Below, in pieces: positions 1 through 7,526 of a stretch of 64,000 bases of DNA; position 1 is the stretch's first letter; each line of letters begins with the position of its first letter. The translations under genes and the position numbers were made by a program. The notes below the pieces were generated by a model. It had not been told where the DNA came from. It saw only the letters and a list, made by a program, of their open reading frames with translations, and ran no database searches. Source of the stretch: Tranquillimonas rosea (lineage in GTDB: Bacteria; Pseudomonadota; Alphaproteobacteria; Rhodobacterales; Rhodobacteraceae); the NCBI RefSeq assembly GCF_900111315.1, contig NZ_FOGU01000003.1:62001-126000 (forward strand). Direction: 5' to 3'.

Positions 1-101
1 GTCAGCAACAGCGCGCCCAGCCCGGCCTCGTGCATCATCGTCTGGGCGCGGCGGGTGCGGTCGCGGAACTCGGTCTCCGGGGCACCCTGCGCGGCGCTCA
101 T
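1..101 (-). CDS. Start of an M24-family (creatinase/Xaa-Pro peptidase-like) gene, cut by window edge
   Basis: Only the first 33 codons are visible, running off position 1. The reading begins MSAAQGAPETEF and continues with a stretch of the type RRAQTMMHEAGLGALLL, which resembles the opening helix and strand of the creatinase N-terminal domain found in aminopeptidase P and ectoine hydrolase proteins. The ATG (99-101) overlaps the TGA of the upstream PLP-enzyme gene as ATGA, so the two are very likely co-transcribed and translationally coupled. Family assignment is an inference from a short segment, and no catalytic residue is visible. Confidence 0.5.
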   Translation of the reverse strand, partial: MSAAQGAPETEFRDRTRRAQTMMHEAGLGALLL

Positions 102-1144
102 GCCTCCGGCGCCTCGGACAGGACCGCGAGAACGCGGGACTCGGGCGTCAGCCCCACCGCGTCCCGCCAAGGCCCGCCACAGAGCAGCGCGGCGACGCCC
201 GCCGCGCCCGAGGGCGTCGAGGGCAGCCCGGCGGCGCCCACGCGCTCCGCCCCGTCCCGCGCCTCGTCCTCGGTGAGGGTCAGGAAATGGTCGGCATCCC
301 GCGCCAGCCCCTTCAGCGCGATCAGCGACGGCTCCTTGCAGTCGAGCCGCCCCATGATCGAGACCGGCCCCTCGGCCGCCAAGGGTGCGCCCGCGGCGAT
401 CGAACCGGCCAGCGCCGGCGCGGCCTCGGGCTCGACCACGACGATGACCGGACCGTCACCCCACGCGGCGCGGGCATGGGCGGCGGCGGCACCGGCAAGC
501 CCGCCGACCCCGGCCTGCAGGAACACATGCGTCGGCGTCGCGGGGATCTGCGCCACAGTTTCGGCCATCAGGACCGTGTATCCCTCCATCAGGAGATGCG
601 GCCTCTCAAGATAGCCGGGCCAGGAACTGTCGGACAACAGGACACGGCCCGGCTCATCGGCGGCGCGCGCGGCGGCTGCCGTGCTGTCCTCGTAGGTCGC
701 GCCCGCCCGCACCACCTGGGCGCCCTCTGCACGCAAGCGGTCGGCAAAGCTCTCGGGCACGCCTTCGGCGAGAAAGATCATCGAATCCGCGCCGAAGGCA
801 TGTGCGCCGGCGGCGACCGAAAGGCCGTGATTGCCGGCGCTGGCGGCGACATAGGTGCGCCCGCGCGCGCGCCCGGCCAGCGCGTCATGGGCGATCACGT
901 TCGCAGCGCCGAGCGCCTTGAAGCTGCCCAGCCCCATGCGGCCCCGCTCATCCTTTATGTCCAGCACGTCGACACCGGCGTCCCGCGCCAAGGCATCGGA
1001 CCGGACAAGCGGGGTCCGGGCCGCGCGGGGACAGCGCGCGAGCAGGTCGAGCGTGCGGGTCGCGTCGGCTTCGGGCCACGGCACATCCTCCAGCGCCCGA
1101 TGGCCCAGCCCCGCACCGCGATGGGTGTTGGCAAGGTGCCGCAT
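98..1144 (-). CDS. Diaminopropionate ammonia-lyase-like PLP enzyme
   Basis: About 348 aa, a fold-type II pyridoxal-phosphate enzyme. The lysine of the segment GSFKALGAANV (about residue 76) fits the Schiff-base lysine, and AASAGNHG matches the Asn-loop of threonine dehydratase and diaminopropionate ammonia-lyase proteins. A glycine-rich phosphate-binding stretch (QAGVGGLAGAAAA) follows. The expected reaction is deamination of 2,3-diaminopropionate or a related hydroxy/amino acid to a 2-oxo acid plus ammonia. I chose the ATG at 1144 (MRHLANTHRG); a GTG six codons upstream is possible. It is coupled by a 4-bp overlap to an M24-type peptidase gene. Threonine/serine dehydratase is the main alternative. 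Confidence 0.7.
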   Translation of the reverse strand: MRHLANTHRGAGLGHRALEDVPWPEADATRTLDLLARCPRAARTPLVRSDALARDAGVDVLDIKDERGRMGLGSFKALGAANVIAHDALAGRARGRTYVAASAGNHGLSVAAGAHAFGADSMIFLAEGVPESFADRLRAEGAQVVRAGATYEDSTAAAARAADEPGRVLLSDSSWPGYLERPHLLMEGYTVLMAETVAQIPATPTHVFLQAGVGGLAGAAAAHARAAWGDGPVIVVVEPEAAPALAGSIAAGAPLAAEGPVSIMGRLDCKEPSLIALKGLARDADHFLTLTEDEARDGAERVGAAGLPSTPSGAAGVAALLCGGPWRDAVGLTPESRVLAVLSEAPEA

Positions 1145-1190
1145 CGGGATCGAGTGCCGCACGGTTCCGCCGCCGCGTCAAGCGGTGGCG

Positions 1191-1790
1191 TCAGCGCGGG
1201 CTCGCCGCCTCGGCCACCAGATCGCCGCCGTGCAGCAGCAGCTCGAGCCGCCGATTGCTGGCCCCGAAGCGCGGATAGGCCGAAACGAACACCGCCTCGC
1301 GGGCGATACGGTCGCTGCGGTCCGCCGGGCAGGCCGCCCCCGCCCGCACGCCGCAGACCCGCGCCTTGATGTCCTCGTAGGCATCGTCGGTGGGCGAATA
1401 GGGCGACGTGTTCGCGGTCTCGTAGCGGGTCGTCTCGTGCACGTCCGCGCTGCCGAAAGTGACCAGCGCGGCGGTGATGCGCCGGGGGCAATTGTCGTCG
1501 AACCCGGTGATGTACTGCGTCCGCGGCCCCGTCTGACCCGGCGCCGTATCGTAGAGCCGGTACTGCGCCCGCCCGTCTTCTGGCGCGCGGGACACCTCGG
1601 TACCCAGGTTACGGCCCCGGACGCCGCATGCCCGCGCGACCTGCCCGAAGGGCAGATCGGCATCGGCAGGCACATCTGCCGCGGTGACGTCGCCGCCGGT
1701 GCCCACGGGGCCGAAGACGCCAGTGCGCCCGCCCATGTCGCATCCCGCCAGGACGAGCGTCATCGCCAGGCCGGCCGCGACGGCGCGCAT
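1191..1790 (-). CDS. Hypothetical lipoprotein
   Basis: A 199-aa protein starting MRAVAAGLAMTLVLAGCDMGG, a clear lipoprotein signal peptide with lipobox LAGC, so it is probably anchored in an envelope membrane. The mature part holds several further cysteines (in ARACGV, DDNCPRR, RVCGVRAGAACP) that could form disulfides in the periplasm. I do not recognise the family. Its ATG shares one base with the dnaE stop codon (TGATG), implying coupled translation after dnaE, although no functional link is evident. Confidence 0.75.
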   Translation of the reverse strand: MRAVAAGLAMTLVLAGCDMGGRTGVFGPVGTGGDVTAADVPADADLPFGQVARACGVRGRNLGTEVSRAPEDGRAQYRLYDTAPGQTGPRTQYITGFDDNCPRRITAALVTFGSADVHETTRYETANTSPYSPTDDAYEDIKARVCGVRAGAACPADRSDRIAREAVFVSAYPRFGASNRRLELLLHGGDLVAEAASPR

Positions 1791-4700
1791 CAGAGGTCCT
1801 CCACGGTGACGACACCGCCCAGGGACTTGATCGCGCCCTTGATCTGCGGGGTCACGGGGAAGGCGTCGCCAAGGCTGACCTCGACCTCGCCCGGCAGGTC
1901 CGGATGCATCAGGCAGAGCGACACCGGCCCCTTCAGCCGCGCCTGCCGCTGATCCTCCATCGCGCGGCCCAAGAGCCCGGCCACGGCCGAGATCGCGGCC
2001 TCGTCGTCGACGAAGACGCGCAGCCCGCCGCCCGCCGCACCGGCGACCGCCGTGTCGATGGGCGCGACGGACCGGCCCAGCAGTTTCAGCTGATCGCTCT
2101 CGAGCGTGGCCTCGACGGTGACCACCACGTTCGCGCCGGTCTCGAGATGCTCTCGCGACTGTTCCAGCGTGTCGGAGAACAGCGTGACCTCGTAGAGCCC
2201 GGTGGGATCGGACATCGCGACGAAGGCGAACCGGTTGCCCTTGGCCGACTTCCGCTCCTGCCGGGCCGAGACGGCGCCGGCCAGCTTGGCGACCAGCGGC
2301 CCTTGCTCGACCCGCGTCTTGAGATCGGCGAGCGTCATCGCGCCGGACCGCTTGAGCGCGCCCATGTAGTCGTCCAGCGGATGGCCCGAGAGGTAGAAGC
2401 CGATCGCCTTGTGCTCTTCGGCCAGCCGCTCGTTCGGCAGCCAGTCCTCGACATTCGCCAGCCGCGGTTCGGGCAGGTCGTCGCCCGCCTCGCCGAACAG
2501 CGAGACCTGGTTCGAGTTCTTCTGGTCGTGGATCGCCGCGGAGTAGGCGACCAGCGCATCGAGGCTATCGAACACGCGCCGGCGGTTGCGGTCGAGCTGG
2601 TCGAACGCCCCCGCGCGGGCAAGCATCTCCATCGGACGCTTGCCGATCCGCTTCAGGTCCACCCGGCGGGCGACGTCGAAGAGCGTCGCGAAGGGCTTGC
2701 CGTCGCGCCCCTCGACGATCAGCTTCATCACCTCGAGGCCGACGTTCTTGAGTGCGCCGAGTCCGTAGACCAACTTACCCTCGTGCACGCTAAACGTCTC
2801 GAGCGAGCGGTTCACGCAGGGCGGCACGATCTCGAGCTTGAGGCCACGGCGGACCTCTTCGGCGTAGATGCCCAGTTTGTCGGTGAGATGGATGTCGCAG
2901 TTCATCACGCCGGCCATGAACTCGACCGGGTGGTTCGCCTTGAGCCAGGCGGTCTGGTAGCTGACCACCGCGTAGGCGGCCGCGTGGGACTTGTTGAAGC
3001 CGTAGTTGGCGAACTTGTCGAGCAGGTCCCAGACTTCCTTGGCCTTGTCCTTGGTGACGCCGTTCTGCTGGGCGCCTTCGAGGAACTTCGGCTTCTCGGC
3101 GTCCATCGCCTCCTGGATCTTCTTGCCCATCGCGCGGCGCAGCAGGTCGGCGCCGCCAAGGCTGTAGCCGGCCATGTCCTGTGCGATCTGCATCACCTGC
3201 TCCTGATAGACGATGATGCCCTGCGTCTCGTCGAGGATGTGGTCGATGGATTCGTGGATCGATTCCCGTTCCCGCAGGCCGTTCTTGACCTCGCAGTACT
3301 TGGGAATGTTTTCCATCGGACCCGGACGGTAAAGCGCCACCAGCGCGACGATGTCCTCGATGCAGGTCGGCTTCATGCGCCGCAGCGCATCCATCATGCC
3401 CGAGCTTTCGACCTGGAACACGGCGACCGTCTTGGCCTGAGAATAGAGCTCGTAGGTGCGCGGATCGTCCAGCGGGATCTGCCCGATGTCGTTCTCGGCG
3501 CCCTCGAACGGCTCGTAGATCGTGGTGCCGTCGGCGGCGACGTGCAGGTCGCGGCCCTGGCCGTGGATCTGGTCGATGGCGTTCTGCACCACCGTCAGCG
3601 TCTTGAGGCCGAGGAAGTCGAACTTCACCAGCCCCGCCTGCTCGACCCATTTCATGTTGAACTGGGTCGCCGGCATGTCCGAGCGCGGATCCTGATAGAG
3701 CGGCACCAGCTCGTCCAGCGGACGGTCGCCGATGACCACGCCCGCGGCGTGGGTCGAGGCGTTCCGCAGCAGGCCCTCGACCTGCTGGCCATAGGTCAGA
3801 AGCCGGTCGACGACCTCTTCGTTGCGGGCCTCTTCGCGCAGGCGCGGTTCGTCCGCGAGAGCCTTCTCGATGCTGACGGGCTTGACCCCCTCGACCGGGA
3901 TCATCTTGGACAGGCGATCCACCTGGCCGAAGGGCATCTGCAGCACCCGGCCCACGTCACGCACCGCCGCCTTCGACAGAAGCGCGCCGAAGGTTATGAT
4001 CTGGCCCACCTTGTCGCGGCCGTATTTCTCCTGGACGTAGCTGATGACCTCTTCCCTGCGATCCATGCAGAAGTCGATGTCGAAGTCCGGCATCGACACA
4101 CGCTCGGGGTTGAGGAACCGCTCGAACAGCAGCTTGTAGCGCAACGGGTCGAGGTCGGTGATCGTCAGCGCGTAGGCCACGAGCGACCCCGCGCCCGACC
4201 CCCGGCCCGGCCCGACGGGGATGTCGTGCTCTTTCCCCCACTTGATGAAGTCGGCAACGATCAGGAAGTAACCGGGAAAGCCCATCCCCTCGATGATGCC
4301 CAGCTCGAAGTCGAGCCGCTTCTGGTACTCCTCGACCGGGGCGGCATGGGGGATAACCGCAAGCCGCGCCTCGAGCCCCTCCTTCGCCTGGCGGCGCAGT
4401 TCCTCGACCTCGTCATCGGCGAAGCGCGGCAGGATCGGTGCGCGCTTCTCGGCCTTGTAGGCGCAGCGCATGGCGATCTCGACTGTGTTCTCCAGCGCCT
4501 CTGGCAGGTCGGCGAACAGCGTCGCCATCTCGGAGGGCGATTTAAAATAGTGCTGAGGCGTCAGGCGGCGGCGCGGCTGGTTCTGGTCGACATACGCGCC
4601 CTCGGCGATGCAAATCAGCGCGTCGTGCGCCTCGTACATGCCCGTCTTGGGGAAATAGACGTCGTTCGTGGCGACCAGCGGCAGGTGCATGGCGTACGCC

Positions 4701-5296
4701 ATCTCGACATGGCCGCGCTCGCTGTCGCGCTCGGCCTCGGGCAGCTGGCCGCCCTCGCCCGGATGCCGCTGCAACTCGACGTAGAGCCGGTCGGGATAGA
4801 ACGCCGCCAGCCGCGTCATCAGCGCCTCGGCCCTGGCGCGCTGTCCCTGCCGCAGCAGGCGCCCGACCGGGCCGTCCGGGCCACCGGTCAGGCAGATCAG
4901 CCCCTCGGAATGGGCCGCAAGGTCGTCCATCGTCACTTGGACCGTCGCCCCCGCCTTGCCCAGATAGAGCGCCGAGTTCAGCTTCATCAGGTTGGCATAG
5001 CCCGTCTCGCTCTGCGCCAGCAGCACGACGGGCGCGGGCGGGCGCGGCTTCTCGCCGGGCTGGACGGGGTCATAGTCGAGATCGACCTGGCAGCCGATGA
5101 TCGGCTGCACGCCCTCGCCCGAGGCGGCAACGGAGAACTCGAGCGCGGCGAACAGGTTGTTGCTGTCGGTCACGGCGACAGCAGGCATGCCCATCCCGGA
5201 CGCCATGCCGGGCAGCTTCTTGAGGCGGATCGCGCCTTCGAGAAGGGAGTATTCGGTATGGACGCGGAGATGGATGAATCGCGGGGCACTGGTCAT
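1790..5296 (-). CDS. dnaE: DNA polymerase III alpha subunit
   Basis: 1168 aa, normal length for DnaE1, the replicative C-family polymerase. The N-terminal PHP domain begins FIHLRVHTEYSLLEGAI. The polymerase core carries GPGRGSGAGSLVAYAL and the metal-binding PDFDIDFCMDRR motif. Helix-hairpin-helix and OB-fold regions follow toward the C-terminus (for example LAGAVSARQERKSAKGNRFAF). It acts in the replisome with beta clamp and epsilon. Nothing appears broken or missing. The ATG at 5296 lies about 140 bp from the divergently transcribed SRPBCC gene. Confidence 0.97.
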   Translation of the reverse strand: MTSAPRFIHLRVHTEYSLLEGAIRLKKLPGMASGMGMPAVAVTDSNNLFAALEFSVAASGEGVQPIIGCQVDLDYDPVQPGEKPRPPAPVVLLAQSETGYANLMKLNSALYLGKAGATVQVTMDDLAAHSEGLICLTGGPDGPVGRLLRQGQRARAEALMTRLAAFYPDRLYVELQRHPGEGGQLPEAERDSERGHVEMAYAMHLPLVATNDVYFPKTGMYEAHDALICIAEGAYVDQNQPRRRLTPQHYFKSPSEMATLFADLPEALENTVEIAMRCAYKAEKRAPILPRFADDEVEELRRQAKEGLEARLAVIPHAAPVEEYQKRLDFELGIIEGMGFPGYFLIVADFIKWGKEHDIPVGPGRGSGAGSLVAYALTITDLDPLRYKLLFERFLNPERVSMPDFDIDFCMDRREEVISYVQEKYGRDKVGQIITFGALLSKAAVRDVGRVLQMPFGQVDRLSKMIPVEGVKPVSIEKALADEPRLREEARNEEVVDRLLTYGQQVEGLLRNASTHAAGVVIGDRPLDELVPLYQDPRSDMPATQFNMKWVEQAGLVKFDFLGLKTLTVVQNAIDQIHGQGRDLHVAADGTTIYEPFEGAENDIGQIPLDDPRTYELYSQAKTVAVFQVESSGMMDALRRMKPTCIEDIVALVALYRPGPMENIPKYCEVKNGLRERESIHESIDHILDETQGIIVYQEQVMQIAQDMAGYSLGGADLLRRAMGKKIQEAMDAEKPKFLEGAQQNGVTKDKAKEVWDLLDKFANYGFNKSHAAAYAVVSYQTAWLKANHPVEFMAGVMNCDIHLTDKLGIYAEEVRRGLKLEIVPPCVNRSLETFSVHEGKLVYGLGALKNVGLEVMKLIVEGRDGKPFATLFDVARRVDLKRIGKRPMEMLARAGAFDQLDRNRRRVFDSLDALVAYSAAIHDQKNSNQVSLFGEAGDDLPEPRLANVEDWLPNERLAEEHKAIGFYLSGHPLDDYMGALKRSGAMTLADLKTRVEQGPLVAKLAGAVSARQERKSAKGNRFAFVAMSDPTGLYEVTLFSDTLEQSREHLETGANVVVTVEATLESDQLKLLGRSVAPIDTAVAGAAGGGLRVFVDDEAAISAVAGLLGRAMEDQRQARLKGPVSLCLMHPDLPGEVEVSLGDAFPVTPQIKGAIKSLGGVVTVEDL

Positions 5297-5435
5297 GGAC
5301 CACTCTTAGCAATCGACAGCGACCTTGCCACCAGCGATTGCATCGCGGACCCGGTCCGATCGGCGAGGCGACGCCCACGCGACAGGCAAGAACTTTTACG
5401 GCGACACCCACCACGCGCCGCCATATCGTGATGGC

Positions 5436-5900
5436 ATGAGTGACGAATTCGACCTGACTCTCGCCCGGCACCTCGACGCCGCGCCGGACCTCGTCTGGCG
5501 GGCCTGGACCGATGCGGACCTGCTGCGACAATGGTTCACACCGGCCCCCGTCACGGTGCGCGAGGCGGTGATCGACCCGCGCCCCGGCGGGCGGTTCTAT
5601 ACCTGCATGCGCCTTCCCGACGGGACCGAGATCGCGAGCGAGGGCTGCATCCTGTCGGTCGAACCCGAGCGCCGGCTCGTATTCACCGACGCGATGACCG
5701 AGGGCTGGCGCCCCGCACCAAGCCCGTTCATGACGGCGATCATCACGCTCGCCCCCGACGGGCAGGGCACGGCCTATGGCGCCCGCGTCCTTCACGCCGA
5801 TGCCCCTGCCCGCGACCGCCACGCCGAGATGGGATTCGAGAGAGGCTGGGGCGCCGCCGCCGACCAGCTCGAGGCCGTCGCGCGGAGCCTTGGGGCCTGA
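5436..5900 (+). CDS. SRPBCC / AHSA1-like domain protein
   Basis: A 154-aa single-domain protein of the START-like superfamily. Typical features are the opening LARHLDAAPDLVWRAWTD, then LRQWFTPAP, PGGRFYTCMRLPDG and a C-terminal helix beginning GFERGWGAAADQLEAV. Such proteins bind hydrophobic ligands or act as Aha1-like/polyketide-cyclase-like folds; the ligand cannot be told from sequence. I chose the second of two overlapping ATGs (5436), because the one at 5431 runs into a stop after one codon. It stands alone between dnaE (divergent) and xdhA. Confidence 0.8.
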   Translation: MSDEFDLTLARHLDAAPDLVWRAWTDADLLRQWFTPAPVTVREAVIDPRPGGRFYTCMRLPDGTEIASEGCILSVEPERRLVFTDAMTEGWRPAPSPFMTAIITLAPDGQGTAYGARVLHADAPARDRHAEMGFERGWGAAADQLEAVARSLGA

Positions 5901-6038
5901 AACGCGGCGTCCCCCTTGCATGAGCGGGGTTTTGTCGCTTTGATTCATCGCTGAGAAGGGCCGCGCGCCACGCTTTACGCCGCATCGGGCGGGCGCGCAC
6001 CGGGGGCCTTCGGTGCAAAGACCGCGGCGGACATTCCG

Positions 6039-7526
6039 ATGATCACGTTTCGTCTCAACGGAGAGAACGTCACGCTGGAGAGCGCTCCGGCGACACGAAC
6101 CCTGCTCGACTGGCTGCGCGAGGACCGGGGCCTGACCGGCACGAAGGAGGGCTGCAACGAGGGCGATTGCGGCGCCTGCACGGTGATGGTCACCGACGAG
6201 CACGGCGCCCGCGCGCTCAACGCCTGCATCTTGTTCCTGCCCCAGCTGGACGGCAAGGCGGTGCGCACGGTCGAGGGCATCGCCGGACCGGGCGGCGCCC
6301 TGCATCCCGTCCAGAGCGCCATGGTCGACCACCACGGATCGCAATGCGGCTTCTGCACGCCGGGTTTCATCGTCTCGATGGCGACGGCACATCTGAACGG
6401 GCGGCGCGATTTCGACGACCAGCTCGCCGGCAACCTGTGCCGGTGCACAGGGTATGCCCCCATCGTCCGGGCGGCCGACGCCGCCGCCAAACATCCGGTG
6501 CCGGACTGGATGCGGGCCGACATTCCGCCGGGCGCCGAGGCCAAGGCCGAAGGCGGCGGCGGCGACTCGGTCGGAGACCCCGACTATGCGGACGTGCCGG
6601 GCGCCTGGGGCCGCCGCGCCCCCGAGGGGGCCACCGGCGCCAGCCGGGCCGGTGGCGGCACGCGGGCGGAGGCCTGGGTCCGGCCCGACAGCGTCGACGC
6701 ACTGGCGGAGTGGTATCTCGACCACCCCGACGCCACGCTCGTGGCCGGGGCGACGGATGTCGGGCTCTGGGTCACGAAGGGGCTGCAGGACCTGGGCGAC
6801 GTGGCCTTCCTCAACGGGATCGCGGACCTGCAGCGGATCGACATCGACGACAACACCGTCCGGATCGGCGCGGGCGTCACGATGGACCGGGTCCGCGACG
6901 CGATGGCCGTGCTGCATCCCGACTTCGCCGAGTTGATCCGACGCTACGGCTCAGAACAGGTGCGCGCCGCGGCTACAATCGGCGGCAACATCGCCAACGG
7001 CTCTCCCATCGGCGACGGCCCGCCCTGCCTGATCGCGCTGGACGCCACGCTGCATCTGCGGCGCGGCGATGCGCGGCGCGACATCCCGCTGGAGGACTTC
7101 TTCATCGATTACGGCAAGCAGGACCGCGCGCCGGGCGAATTCGTCGAGGCGGTGAGCCTGCCGCGGCAGGAGGACCGCCTGCGCTGCTACAAGCTGTCCA
7201 AGCGGTTCGATCAGGACATCTCGGCGGTCTGCGGTGCCTTCCGGATCACACTGTCCGAGGGCCGCGTGGCGGAGGCCCGCATCGCCTTCGGCGGCATGGC
7301 CGGCACGCCGAAACGCGCCCGCCACGTCGAGGCCGCGCTGACCGGCCGGGCCTGGGACGCCGACGCCGTCGCGGCGACCTGGGACGCCTGGGCCGAGGAT
7401 TTCGCGCCGATGTCGGACATGCGCGCCTCGTCGGCGTACCGGCTCAAGGCGGCGCGCGGTATGCTGATGCGCGCGCTGCTGGAGGATCTCGGCGGCCAGA
7501 CCCGCGTGCTGGAGGTGACCCCATGA
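6039..7526 (+). CDS. xdhA: Xanthine dehydrogenase small subunit (2Fe-2S / FAD)
   Basis: 495 aa. The plant-type ferredoxin cluster is formed by C39, C44, C47 and C63 (CNEGDCGAC region), and the second cluster by C103, C106, C134 and C136 (QCGFC and LCRC). A FAD-binding domain follows (VAGATDVGLWVTKG; TIGGNIANGSPIGD) and then the CO-dehydrogenase flavoprotein C-terminal domain. It passes electrons from the XdhB molybdenum site to NAD+ during hypoxanthine/xanthine oxidation. It overlaps xdhB by 4 bp (ATGA). The neighbouring BMP-type transporter fits purine salvage and catabolism. Confidence 0.95.
   Translation: MITFRLNGENVTLESAPATRTLLDWLREDRGLTGTKEGCNEGDCGACTVMVTDEHGARALNACILFLPQLDGKAVRTVEGIAGPGGALHPVQSAMVDHHGSQCGFCTPGFIVSMATAHLNGRRDFDDQLAGNLCRCTGYAPIVRAADAAAKHPVPDWMRADIPPGAEAKAEGGGGDSVGDPDYADVPGAWGRRAPEGATGASRAGGGTRAEAWVRPDSVDALAEWYLDHPDATLVAGATDVGLWVTKGLQDLGDVAFLNGIADLQRIDIDDNTVRIGAGVTMDRVRDAMAVLHPDFAELIRRYGSEQVRAAATIGGNIANGSPIGDGPPCLIALDATLHLRRGDARRDIPLEDFFIDYGKQDRAPGEFVEAVSLPRQEDRLRCYKLSKRFDQDISAVCGAFRITLSEGRVAEARIAFGGMAGTPKRARHVEAALTGRAWDADAVAATWDAWAEDFAPMSDMRASSAYRLKAARGMLMRALLEDLGGQTRVLEVTP

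Noticed and set aside
1904-5431. A 1175-codon open frame on the plus strand opposite dnaE
   Set aside because: It is the antisense shadow of a GC-rich conserved gene; the protein is His/Arg/Leu-biased with no motif, and dnaE on the other strand is certain.
5901-6038. Possible purine riboswitch before xdhA
   Set aside because: I looked for a three-way junction of the guanine/xanthine type and found no matching conserved core; only a G/C-rich leader is evident.
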